Part shown: one piece after another, positions 47,486 through 64,000 of the stretch
How positions within the stretch are numbered: the first letter of the stretch is position 1
Layout of the letters: every line of letters starts with the position of its first letter
Source of the DNA: Plantago ovata
Lineage: Eukaryota > Streptophyta > Magnoliopsida > Lamiales > Plantaginaceae
Assembly: GCA_028274465.1 (NCBI GenBank)
Contig: CM051457.1
Span: 106,143,982 to 106,207,981 of the forward strand
Direction: 5' to 3'
DNA length: 64,000 nucleotides
Notes under the pieces: model-generated
Told to the model about the DNA's origin: nothing
Seen by the model: only the letters and a program-made list of their open reading frames with translations
Databases searched by the model: none
Translations under genes and position numbers: made by a program

Positions 47486-49640
47486 ATGTCTAATGATTGT
47501 CTTGATGAGGCGGGATTCGTTGGAACGGTGACAGGGGCAGAATATGGGATGAATGTATCTAGTCATACTGATGTCAGTTTGGTGCAATCTGTTGGAGGAA
47601 GGAGTAATCCAGGTTCTTCTAATCCTGAAGCAGAACTATTAGAAGCTAATCTTGTGAAGTTTGAAGAGTATGTTGTATCTTTGAGAGAGAGAGCGTGCAG
47701 ATCTGCAAGAACTCGTCATCAGTGGAACTTCGTGCGCAGGTTCCGATAATTAAAGCTAGAATAGCTGCTGCAATAGATAGTTTTATTTCACAACTAGATC
47801 AAAACCTTTTGAAGTATTTAGGAAGAAACATTAGAAATTATGTATTGGTAAGTAAGTGTAGTTTTGACAATATTTTTGATCTATCTGCTGGTTAAGTCTC
47901 TGATTCGTGAAATGAAACATATTCAGCTTGTGCGCGCACCTGATACTCTTAATGTTTGCGCTTGCCGAACTTGTGCATTAATATATATACTAGACCAAAA
48001 CTATTTGGTTAAGGTTGACATGGGAAGGACTGATGAGTTAGTTGTTCATGCGAAGAAGGCCATGGAGGAAAGCTCTATGGAGTTGGGCAAGTTAGTTCTA
48101 TGGGGAATTTTCTGGTGGCTGCATTGTGGTAGAGAATTATGAGGAAGCTCTGCTGTTTTGTTTGAAATCCGTGAAAATATACACATTTGGCGCAGGATTC
48201 GGAGGAGGTTGCACGACTTAGAAGGGATCTTGGGATTATTTACAGCGGTTTAAAGGACTACGAGAAGGCAATTGAGCAAAATCAACTAGCACAGAATGTG
48301 TTGGAGAAAGAAATAAGTTGTGTGGATGTCTTGATCAAAGCAAAGCTTGAGAATGGGGGACGCACTTGGATAGGTACCAGAAAGCTCTTGATGTACTGAA
48401 GGGGGTGGTTTTAAATGCTGCTGTTGATGATGAAGGCCAACTTGCTACGACATATATTTCCATGGCGAAGGCCTTTGATGGTCTGAAGAATTTTTTTGAT
48501 AAGGTGTGGATCCTGCTATTGTTGACACTGGGTTAGGAGATATGGTAACTTTATATGAGAAAATGAACGAGTATGTAACCGCAATATCTATGTCATGAAT
48601 TATAATCCCTCCGTCTCGCAAAACTTTATACACTTTCCATTTGTAGTAGGTGTCCGACAAAACTTTACCCATTTACTAATATGTAAGCTATCCCACATAT
48701 TAAAAATAATACTTTGTACACTTTATTACAACTTTGCCACTACTTTATATTTCAACAACTCCACCTCAGTTAAAAAATTAATATACTCCACTAACTTTAT
48801 ACTATTTTATTGTTTTTTTATTAAACTGCGCGCTAATCCTAATGGATAATGTTTTGTGAGACGAGGGAGTACTTTATTAGTTTATTATATTTCAATGTGC
48901 TGCTAACGCATTCAACTTGTTGCGCACTTGATACTCTTTGCGATGTGCTGCTAACGCATTCAGCTTGTGCGCACCTGAAATTATTCTTGGGGCAGGATTC
49001 GGTGGAGGTTGCGCAACTTAGAAGGGATCTTGGGTTTATTTACAGCGGTTTAAAGGACTACGGGCAATTGAGCAAAATGAACGATTATGTAACCGCCATA
49101 TCTATGGCATTGAGAATGCCTAAGATGGCCAAGATACTCTACTGCTGGTGTTTTGATGTTCTCTTTGCGATGTGCTGCTAACGCATTCAGCTAGTGCGCA
49201 CCTGAAATTATTCTTGGGGCAGGATTCGGTGGAGGTTGCACAACTTAGAAGGGATCTTGGGATTATTTATACAGCGGTTTAAAGGACTACGAGAAGGCAA
49301 TTGAGAAAAATCAACTAGCACAGAGTGTGTTGGAGAAAGAAACAAGTTGTGTGGACAAAGATTGAGAGTGGCGACATGTTGGTGCACTTGGGTAGGTACC
49401 AGGAAGCCCTTGAATTTGATGTACTGAATGGGGTGGTTTCAAATGACGCTGATAATGATGAAAGCCAACTAATCTATTGCATTTATTTCCATGGCGAAGG
49501 CTTTTTGAAGTCTGGAGAAATTTGTTGATGCCCTGAGGCTTTGATAAGAAAGGTATTAGTCCTGATATTCTTAGGACTGGATTAGGGGATATGGTAAAAT
49601 TAAATTATATCAGAAAATAAACGATTATGGAACCACCATA
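47486..49640 (+). pseudogene. Decayed TPR protein gene with duplicated exons
   Basis: The strongest segment, from 48195, reads EEVARLRRDLGIIYSGLKDY then EKAIEQNQLAQNVLEKE, a tetratricopeptide pattern like plant kinesin-light-chain/nephrocystin-3-type TPR proteins. Further TPR pieces (YISMAKAFDGL, TLYEKMNEYVTAIS) follow in broken frames to about 48595. The first exon type recurs at 48995 (truncated after SGLKDY) and at 49221 (frameshifted after LGIIY). An upstream open frame at 47486-47749 may be its N-terminal part but was not recognised. Stops and frameshifts in every copy argue for a pseudogene; an expressed shortened form cannot be excluded. Confidence 0.65.
48603..48872. mobile_element. 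Stowaway-type MITE within the TPR array
   Basis: The left end CCCTCCGTCTCGCAAAAC is matched by the reverse complement of the right end, CTCCCTCGTCTCACAAAAC. Both lie at AT-rich junctions. It is about 270 bp with an AT-rich core and sits exactly where the first TPR copy ends. Confidence 0.8.
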
Positions 49641-50732
49641 TCTATGGCATTATATATGTTTTGATCTATCTATCTGGTTAAGTCTCTGATCAGTGAAATG
49701 AAACACATGATGATGCATTTATCAGTGGACAGTAGTGGACTAGTAGTGAAGTAGTATAATGGAAGTCATGCATGAGCTATTTGTTCTAACGCATTCAGAT
49801 TGTGCGCACCTGATAATCTTTGCGCACTTGTGCGCTAATACTAAGGCAAAACTACTAGTAATAATATCTACTAGTGTTAACGAGTCTAGAACTTGATAAA
49901 GATCAACTCACGTAACAATATTAGTTACAACCCATTTATAATAGTCCAAAATTAACAGAATGCCCAAACCCATGTCTCATAAGTCCAGGTCCTAATTTGA
50001 CCTAAAATTATATTTTATCTCCGATGCAACTGCTGATGTCCTTATTCCAACCCTAATGAAGTTGAGAACCACTGCCACTCAAACATCAAGAAGACAACGA
50101 TCTTGAAGACGAAGTGCCAGGCAACGATCTTGAAGACAGAGTGCTAGAGCTAGGATTAACATCTTTAAAGTAAGTTTTCATATTCGATGCGAGTTTATGA
50201 ACTTTTTACTTTTTCCAATTTTATAAAATTGTGTTATGTTAAAATTGTTTGAATTTGTTGATTGTGTTGATATTTGTAATTTAATGAGTACGTAGTCTTT
50301 TTTTTATTTATCTGGTTAAGTGTATCAATGATACATTTATCAGTACTGCTGGACAGTAGTAGTACTAAGTATATTATCTATCATTCAATGTGTTGCTAAA
50401 TCTTTGCGCTAGCTTGTGCGCCAATACTAAGACAAAAAACTAAATACTTGTGTTAACGTACTATCCGATATAGATTGATTCACATAACATCACTAATTAC
50501 ACCCCTTTAATAGCCCAAGATCAATAGAAAGATCCCATAATAAAGCTGAGCCGCTACTCAAACATTAAAAAGACAATGATCTTGAAGACGTAGTGCTAGA
50601 GTTAGGATTAATGCCTCTAAGGTAAGTTTTAATTTTCGGTGGGTGTAAGTTTATGATCTTCTATGTGAGTTTTAATTCAGAACTATAAAACCCTTCTGAA
50701 ATTTTGGTAAATGTAGTTTTGACAATACAATA

Positions 50733-50939
50733 TACTTCCTCCGTTTTATTACAAAGTTCCTAAGGGGACTATTCGACCTTTGACTACATATAACTTTTAA
50801 ATTAAACTATATTTATATGAAAATATACTCTATTTAATTTCATAATATAATTTTATTATATGTTTCTGTAATGTAATTTAGGAGTTATATGTGGTCAAAA
50901 GGTCGAATAGTCTCTTTAGGAAATTTGTAATGAAATGAA
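50733..50939. mobile_element. MITE with long inverted repeats
   Basis: About 60-bp inverted arms: TTACAAAGTTCCTAAGGGGA and CTATTCGACCTTTGACTAC on the left are mirrored on the right (TCGAATAGTCTCTTTAGGAA, TTTGTAATG). The left end CTTCCTCCGTTTTATTAC fits plant MITEs. Confidence 0.8.
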
Positions 50940-51069
50940 ATATTTTTTTTTTTTTTTTTTTATCTATCTGCGCTGGTTAAATCTCTGATTAGTGAAATGA
51001 GACACATGATACATCAGTGCACAGTAGTGAAGTAGTATATTAATGGAAGTCATGCATGAAACTATACCA

Positions 51070-51123
<54 letters not shown>
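51070..51123. repeat. (ATT)n microsatellite
   Basis: About 17-18 uninterrupted ATT units. The open frame across it encodes only an isoleucine run and is not a gene. Confidence 0.97.
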
Positions 51124-51299
51124 CAATGTGCTACTAACGCATTCAGCTTTTGCGCACCTGACTTGCGCTTCATATCATCTATACTCTTTGCGCTTGCCGG
51201 ACTTGTGCGCTAATAGTAGATCAAAACTATTGGTTCATTTATACTGCTTTAATTATCAAAACTATAAATTTATGCGCTACTCACCCGAAGTATAACAAG

Positions 51300-52364
51300 T
51301 AGAAGTAGTACTTTTTTTTTAATATTATAATAACTACTTGATGAACATTTTTGGACAGTAATAATGTGAGTGAATTCCATGTGACCTGCGTTTGGCCATA
51401 ATGGACACGTCAGACTTTGATGACTAAGATTTCATTGGAAATCATATTGTAATAGACTAATAGTCATGTGGTGTAAAATTTTCATTTTTGTTGAAGAGAG
51501 AGGATCTCTAGAAGTTAACAAGACATGAAGTGCTTTAAATAGTTAGATTTTGGTAATACATAAAGTGTTTTTATTGATTCATTATCATCACGTAATGTGA
51601 TGTATTCTTCTGAAAGTATAGTCTTTGTTGGAACAGAGAACCAGCAGAAGCGTATTTCAATGAAAGTCTGAACCAAAACTACACTAATTGAACTCTCATG
51701 TATATCTGATGGAGTTGCCTTAGCATAAATATAGTGACGTGGCTCATGAGCAACAACACATAACACAATCACCCCAGAAACACACTTTTCTATTTTCTAT
51801 CAAAGTCCCAAGATCAATGCTGCTCGTCAAGCTCCTTCATCAACTTGCTAACTAGAATAATGGTCGGTCAGTGGAGGATAATCACCCATGACCCATCGCG
51901 TGTTTGTACCTCACTTGAACAGCTTTCTCAAACCATCAAACAAATCCAGAGCATGTAACTTCCTGCATCTTGTATCTCTCGACTCCCCAACATCTGGTGT
52001 ATGCATGAAAAGAATCAAAGAATAAGATACATCTGATCACGAACCACCACATTTTGTAGATTGTTACAAGAAACAATTAAGATGCATTAGACATTTTACG
52101 AGCATCATTTGCTTCTTGTAGCATACACTCATACAGAAGTCGAAAATTTTCTCATAATAAAAGATGAGTTTCCATTACTGAATTTTGAAAAGAAAATGAC
52201 CTTTACGATTGTCAGATAAGCATGACTGATCCAACCAATAGAATGAAATAATAGTAAACGTAAGACCTATGAATGGTCGATAATATGATACCATAATTAC
52301 CTGGACATATGAATGGTGGGCTTTTAAAATTTGTTTTCAATATGCAAGTAAAATGAGAGACTGG
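51300..52364. other. 3' flank of the NLR-WD40 gene
   Basis: No gene recognised. 52064-52364 is the parent (or sister) of the duplicated block at 38690-39560. An open frame at 51515-51772 on the minus strand has no known relative. Confidence 0.45.
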
Positions 52365-55300
52365 TTATAAATCTAGTTCCCATAAGTCGACAGTTACGTC
52401 AAAACGACCAGCTGAAGCGATGAGTCCGTTCACCGTAGATGCAGCCAAACTTGTGACCTTTCCTTTATGCGCTGGGATTTGAATGGTTGTGTCTAGTTTG
52501 ATGTTCCACAGCACTAGCATCCTCTGCAAATAACACAACAACTGGTATTGATTAATTAGTAGTCAAATTGATTTATGCTGCAGCAGGCTCATGTGCTGGA
52601 AAAATCAGCTGAAAGTTAACTTGCCTGCTCAGTACCAACAACTAGCACATAGGAATATTTGGGATGGAATACAGCACTATGGAAGTGATTTAAATACAAG
52701 CTCCTTGGACCTTTAGTGAGGTAAAGCTCATTCAAACATTCCCCTTCTCTTCCAGAACTTAATGTCCACACTCTTACCGAGTCACTGCTCAACGATGCTA
52801 AGAGGTCGCCAGATGTGTTCCAGCAAACATACTTAACAGGAGCATCGTGTCCATTTAATGAATAAATAAAGGTCAGTGACTCTGCATCCAGAACCGAAAC
52901 GAGATTGTCACAGGCTACGGCAAGATATCTTCCCACGCTAGGTTGGAATCTCAAATGGCGTAGTCGTCCAATAACACTGACAGATCGTTTGCACCTTCCA
53001 GTATTGATACTCCAATATATAATCTGGCCATCTCTATATCCACAACAGATGAGATCTTTGTTGGGACAAAAGTCAATGGAAACTAACTCGTTAGAATGCA
53101 CTAAAGTTCGAAGTGACTTGTCAGGACTATGAAGATCCCATATTTCAACTGTTTTGTCAGCAGATAAGGTGGCAAGGAATCCCGTGATGTGGCTGAATCG
53201 CACGTCCTTAATGAACATCGAGTGTTTTGTGGCTAATACTTTTTTATTCTCCAAAGTAAATGGGCACCACAAAGATACCATTCCGCTTGAATGGCCAATG
53301 GCAACCAGTTTTCCATCGGGTGACAGGTTGCAACATGCACCTCGAATATCAATACTATCAATAGAGATGGAGCGGATTGGTGTGAATCTAAATTGATTGA
53401 TGTTATCATCCATACCAGCTCTCACAAGTCTATCATTGATGTTATTCCTCTGTCAAAGAATCAGTTTAAGAGAAAGTAAACTTGCATATTAATTAACTAC
53501 GTACACAAATCACAAACATCAATACAAGAATTAACACTTTCACAAAAAATCAATGCATGCAATATTAAAAGTTATTACTCCTGAGCTTTGACTTGTCTCT
53601 AGGGTTCAAAACCGTTTTCAATTTTTAAACTAATAGAGTACTAATGCTTTGTTCTCTTCGTCTAAACAAAATTGAACTGAATGAAGCTGAACAGAACTGA
53701 TCTTATTTCTAGTACAAAATACTATTAGGCAAATCTGAACTGAACTTAAAAATAATTAATTTTCAGACAAAAAGAACATAGCCTAAGTAATTTTATGATT
53801 TTTATAGTGTTAGTTTTGCAATTTTAGAGTGTAAACCTTGCATAAATTTTAAGAGCTGGAAACTGGATAATAATAATAATATTAAGAGCTGGAAACTCAC
53901 CAAGTTACTAGGCTGCCCCTTCTTCTCCTTCACATCGCCTGGCAGCTAATTAAGGCCACCATATAATATGATTAATTACCAAATTAATCCTGAAAATATA
54001 GCAGAAATAATCTAATATACAATAATAGTCATATATCACACACAACACACCTGAATTTCAACTCGAAGTTTATCGTTTGCCAACTCCTTTGCCTTCACCC
54101 TGTCCTCTTCTGATGGTCCATTGTAACATACATCAACAATAAGATCATCGTCCTCATCTCGTTGGTCCAGTAGTTGCCTTGCTGAAATGATGGGAGAAAT
54201 TATCCTAGTCCTCAACCTAATATATTCGAGCGATGATACTTCCCACATACCACAAGGAATTTCTTCCAATGGAGTTGCAAGACTCAAACTTTCCAGCCTC
54301 GGAAAATGGGAGCCCTCTGCTCTCCAGGTCCTTAGATCACAATCATAAATTACTAAATGCTTCAGACGCTGAAAGTTTCCGTCAACTGAGTTCCACTCCT
54401 CCCCAACAGCTGCCCTAGAATATAACCTGAGTATTTCAAGATTGGGTAACGAACCAGCGATTGTCATATATTCCCATGGAATACGACACCCATCTAATAT
54501 CAAGTGTCTAAGATTTGGCGAGAAACGGAGACTCTCCGGTTCTTTGGTCAAGCCTTCTCTTGAATAGCCACAACAAATATATAGTTTTTCAAGTTTATGC
54601 AAACTAGCCACATTTGAGAAGCAACGGGACACTTCCCAATTATCCTCTAACAGAGGATCTTCATAATATACTCTTCCTTCTCTGGCAGCTGTTCGGGATG
54701 AGGAATAATGGATTCCCAATTCTCTCATATTTGGAATCATATTGACTAACTCATCAGTGCAGTTGAAGTTTTGGATACCATAAAGAGTCTGTAGATTGTT
54801 CAGCACATTATTGATCTGATCAGCTCTAGGATCTGGCAAAGTTGCTTCTGTGTGGAAAGAAGAATATTCTCTATCTAAGGTTTCGAGGGTGTCGATGCTA
54901 TTTTCAAACACGAGATTCCTAAGGTTTGGAAGGTCCCAAATTATAGATAGAAGCATTGATATCTTACCAACATCACCATATTTGCATACTAAAGTCTCCA
55001 GATTCCAGGCAAAGGATATCGAGGAGAACCACCTTTGCATCCGAAGCTCATTATGTCGCACATCATTAAGTACAACATGTCGTAAATTGACAGGTGCAAT
55101 ATCTATAGCCCATTTTACACCACCACCACCACCACCACTATGCAACACTCGTAACAACCTACTGCTTGAGGTGAATTCAGGTGCATTAATGTTCCAGTTG
55201 AACACAAAGGAACGAGCATTTGGCACGGATGGCAGGCAAGGATAGGGTTCATGATCGGGATACATAGAGTATTGATGAACAAAACGACGTTCAATCATCT

Positions 55301-57332
55301 GGTTGACTGTATCATTCTTCATGATGCAAAAGAACTTCTCATCTTCAGCAACACTCCGACAAAAATCCCTTAATGAATCGTGGATAGTGCAAAATTCCAT
55401 TTTCCAACTCCAGTAATATTTCGAACGTTGATAATAAACCATAACAAGATTTCTATCAATAAGTTCCTTGAGATACTCTAATGCAACATCCTCCACAGTT
55501 TTTGCTCGAGTAGGTTTCAAGAACCCTTCAGCTACCCATAACCTGACGAGATCGAGTACCACAATAATACTATCTTCTTTGAAAGTGGCCATGTAGAGGA
55601 AACATGATTTTAAATGGATAGGCAATTGCTTGTAGCTCCATGATAATATCTCCAAGAAATTCCCATAATCTTTCTGATGTATGATGGAGCTCATGTTTTT
55701 TAAGACGTCCACCCAACATTCTTGTGTCTTTTCTGATATTTTGAGGAACCCACCAATCACTACTATTGATAAAGGAAGACCTCTGCACCTCTTAGCAATT
55801 TTCTTTCCAAGTTCCTTCAATTCAAGAGGGAAAACTTCTTGCCCAAAGATCGTCTCAGAGAGTAAATCCCAACTTTTATCTTCATCCAAGAACTTCATTT
55901 CGTAGGAATTTCTTGAGCAGACTCCATGCGCAACACTCGAAATCCTAGTAGTTAATAGGATTCTACTCCTGTTGTTGTTGTCAGGAAGAAATCTTCGTAT
56001 GTTATACCACGCTTCCGTACTCCAAATGTCATCAATTACAATGAGATATCTTCTACCATAAAGACGTTCGTGTAATTGATCGCCCAACGCTTGAAGGTCA
56101 ATATGACCAACTCCACCAGCACGATGTAAAAGAGAAAGAATGATGTCGTTAACGTCGTACTGTTGAGATACTGTTGCCCACTCTCGAATGTCAAAACGCT
56201 TCACAACATATGGATCATTATAAACCTTTTCCACCAGAGTTGTCTTGCCTATTCCCCCCATACCAACAACAGGAATGATTTGAAGACTACGTTGATGTGT
56301 TATGACCCGGTCCTTCAAAAGGCAAAACTGATCGTCAAGTTCAACCTTCACATTCTTTCCTCTGGGAGGAGCTGATGAACCGGAAGCCGCAGATGAATCT
56401 GTGTTCAAAATTGCATTCGATCTACGCTGAGGGCTGTTAAGTAGCGCTCCAACGTTTTCCTGTAAAATGACCCAAGGACTTCAAATGACATTAATAAAAA
56501 GAAATTATTGTACGAGGAAAATCATTCATTCTTAAGAGTGTTCGCTCAATTAAGCATAGAGATGGCATCGCACAATTTTATACTTATCTATCTATGATCT
56601 TGAAATATTTGATGCGGATAGATTCTTGCAGATTTTTGCACATAAATTTGGATTGTATGCTTGATTTGGTAAATGAACAATAGTTCTGGGATGTGTTTTC
56701 TGAATCTGATGCTTCAATTAAATCATGATGTTCAAAGCTAAACTTATCATCTCGAATACTGGAACTAATAAAACAATGTGATGTTTGTAGATAAACCACT
56801 GTCCATTAATATAACTCAATGTCTGCCGTGTATATTAAACAAATTAACAAATAGTGTTTGATGCTAAAATGTAGGATGTTTGGAACTAAACACGTAATGG
56901 ATGACATAAAAGAATTAAAGAAAGCTGGAAATAGACCTGCAGGTGATGAATGGTGGCTTCATTGACTTCTCCAATGATGAGATCCATCTCCTTGATTGAC
57001 TTCTCCAGATCAGAACACAAGACAAAATGATCTGGGCACTTTATGAGGAATCCTTCCATTGCAAAAACTCGGTTGACATAGTAGGTCTCGATCAAGTCCT
57101 CGGCTGTATATGCTGCATCAGTCATTCTTGTTTCCAGATTTTTCATGACCGGGCTGGATATGCTTTTATGTTGGGTATGATCATATTTCTCGAGAAAGTC
57201 AACCAAGGAACTGACTTTATCGAGAAGAGTTTGGAGCAGTGATTGATCAAAAGAAACAGGGCATGTAGGATGTTGATATCGGGTGATTATGTTCATCAGG
57301 GAAACCAGAGATGCATGTGTTGTTGCAGACAT
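52365..57332 (-). CDS. CC-NB-ARC-LRR resistance protein with C-terminal LEUNIG-like WD40 region
   Basis: Intracellular immune receptor of the R1-like CNL type. Exons in phase 0: 56937-57332 (Rx-type coiled coil, starts MSATTHASLV), 54051-56459, 53901-53945, 52625-53449 and 52365-52523, giving 1,277 residues. P-loop GMGGIGKTT is at about 198-206, followed by kinase-2 LIVIDDIW, SRILLTTR, GLPL (CRGLPLSIVV), CFLYMATF, and IHD in place of MHD. Irregular LRRs run to about residue 935. The 15-residue linker exon LPGDVKEKKGQPSNL leads into seven-blade-like WD40 sequence (ADKTVEIWDL, DLICCGYRDGQIIYWSI, DSVRVWTLSSG, TVDLWELDL end) resembling the C-terminus of the LEUNIG corepressor, without its N-terminal domain. 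The last intron has a GC donor. If intron 2 is kept, translation ends at 54036. The fusion rests on frame and splice logic, not on transcripts; the NLR half itself is secure. Confidence 0.72.
55119..55138 (-). repeat. Coding trinucleotide repeat in the LRR region
   Basis: Plus-strand CACCACCACC... (GGT/GTG on the coding strand) encodes a run of six glycines, HSGGGGGGVKW. It may vary in length between alleles. Confidence 0.85.
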
Positions 57333-58278
57333 GTCTGATTATGGAACAACTAACAAGGATCACTGTTTAGTAGGCTTTACTGTGAATTGTAAGAAGGAAA
57401 AGATGTGGAGAATAACAATGGTTATGCTGTTTTGAATGATTCTAATCTCTAAGTCTTCATGTCATGTCTGGGGACTGGGAGCCACGGTCAGTAGTAAAAG
57501 TTAAAAACAACCAACATTAATTTAACCACTTGCTTTCAGGGCATTGTTTTTTAAATAAATCCTTGGCCGGCTAAGAATATATAATGCTCTTTCACTTGAC
57601 CAATAAAATATTAATACTTGGCCGGCTACTTCTCTTAATATATTTCACGCTCTTAAAGTTAAACATATTATTGTACATGATTCTTAACCCTATCCAGAAC
57701 TTCATTAGAACTGAAAGATTTAAAAAACACCCCTTTATGGCAACGGCAAGAAACAGAAAGTCCTTTCAAATTGAAGCAAAACCAGGACCAGGCCCACAAA
57801 CCAAACTCCCCCAGAACATGACTCCAATTGGTGAATCATAGCAAAACTGACTGGAATCATTACTTGGATGGCAAAATCATAAACCTGGAATTAAGGATAA
57901 AGTGGTACATTTGTCAAAATTTATATAGTTTAGTATGTATTTTCGTGAAAAGCAGAACAAAAGTTTTGATGCAATTATACTAAAGTTTCATTTGTTTTGC
58001 TACACGTCGAAAATTTGACAATGCCAAAAGGCACTACAATATCCTGTATCAAGTAGCAAAAAGTAAACCAAGATGTTTTTTGTCGCACCAGACAAACCTC
58101 TTAGCGGATCACAAATGTAAAACAGTCTCCATTTCATGGAAATTACGAAATTTTTGTAAAAGATAATAAATGGTAGTATATCCGAGGAACAAAAGTTGTG
58201 AAGGATTGCTGGATGTGATATTTACCTAGAATATCTTCTATACTATACTACTAACCAGTTTCCAAAACATACAACCAA
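57333..58278. other. Upstream region of the NLR gene and 3' flank of the GTG gene
   Basis: No gene recognised. Both neighbours are on the minus strand, so this holds the NLR promoter and the GTG 3' UTR. The phrase CTTGGCCGGCTA occurs twice (57562 and 57617). Confidence 0.45.

Positions 58279-64000
<5,722 letters not shown>

Larger units (their letters stand above)
47864..51245. repeat. Local duplications around the TPR fragments
   Basis: Blocks recur in order: TCTGGTTAAGTCTCTGAT near 47885, 49670, 50318 (diverged) and 50968; CTAACGCATTCAGCTTGTGCG near 48903, 48953, 49181, 49786 and 51130; and GCGCTAATACTAnnnCAAAACTA near 47980, 49835, 50425 and 51208. GATCTTGAAGACGnAGTGC recurs near 50100 and 50580. 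A unit of several hundred bases has been duplicated repeatedly and then eroded. Confidence 0.7.

Noticed and set aside
51056..51295. Open frame with long isoleucine run
   Set aside because: Produced by the (ATT)n microsatellite.
54036..54050. NLR simply ending with residues VCCV
   Set aside because: Not ruled out; kept as an alternative isoform because the donor here is good and the downstream exons are all in phase.

Overview
The window reads as nuclear DNA of a eudicot plant. Genes are split by many short GT-AG introns, the spacers are AT-rich and full of MITEs, SINEs and LTR elements, and the protein families are plant types: plant KNL1, GTG/COLD1-type GPHR protein, PAT13/14-type DHHC enzyme and an R1-like CC-NB-LRR. 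The R1-like NLR style hints at an asterid, but this is inference only.

Layout, left to right. (1) 1-9510, minus: the kinetochore scaffold KNL1/SPC105, 17 coding exons traced, C-terminus cut by the window edge. (2) 10515-12795, minus: a small conserved protein of unknown function, faintly like proteasome assembly chaperone 1. (3) 13670-14270: a degenerate repeat made of AACCGG-like words. (4) 14430-28458: a solo LTR (5-bp duplication GTTAC) split by a nearly complete Tat-type Ty3/gypsy retrotransposon at 14724-27580 (5-bp duplication AATGG). The Tat element carries gag-pol with two RNase H domains and, on the opposite strand, a decayed intron-containing plant-mobile-domain gene. (5) 28600-40450: a graveyard holding a hairpin cluster, a CACTA end abutting a tRNA-derived SINE, MITEs, two copies of an ABCG-transporter pseudogene, a GH3 beta-glucosidase pseudogene broken by a chromovirus-type LTR, a copy of the last exon of the WD40 region found at 52.4 kb, and a CTCGAG-rich element with inverted ends. 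(6) 40808-46818, plus: an intact seven-exon DHHC palmitoyltransferase with two SINEs and a LINE fragment in its introns. (7) 47486-51300: decayed TPR gene fragments and locally duplicated non-coding sequence. (8) 52365-57332, minus: a CC-NB-ARC-LRR gene whose frame continues through phase-0 introns into a LEUNIG-like WD40 region. (9) 58279-63693, minus: the C-terminal two thirds of a GTG1/GTG2/COLD1-like membrane protein; its start lies beyond the right edge.

The most notable observation is the NLR-WD40 gene model, a candidate NLR with an integrated WD40 domain. All four introns are phase 0, the linker exon has no start of its own, and the WD40 half lacks the N-terminal part of a normal LEUNIG protein. 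If the third coding exon is not spliced in, a stop follows within five codons and an ordinary NLR results, so the locus could make both forms. A degenerate copy of the last WD40 exon sits about 13 kb away. All splice sites were placed by eye from sequence and protein-family similarity; no alignment, expression data or search was available.
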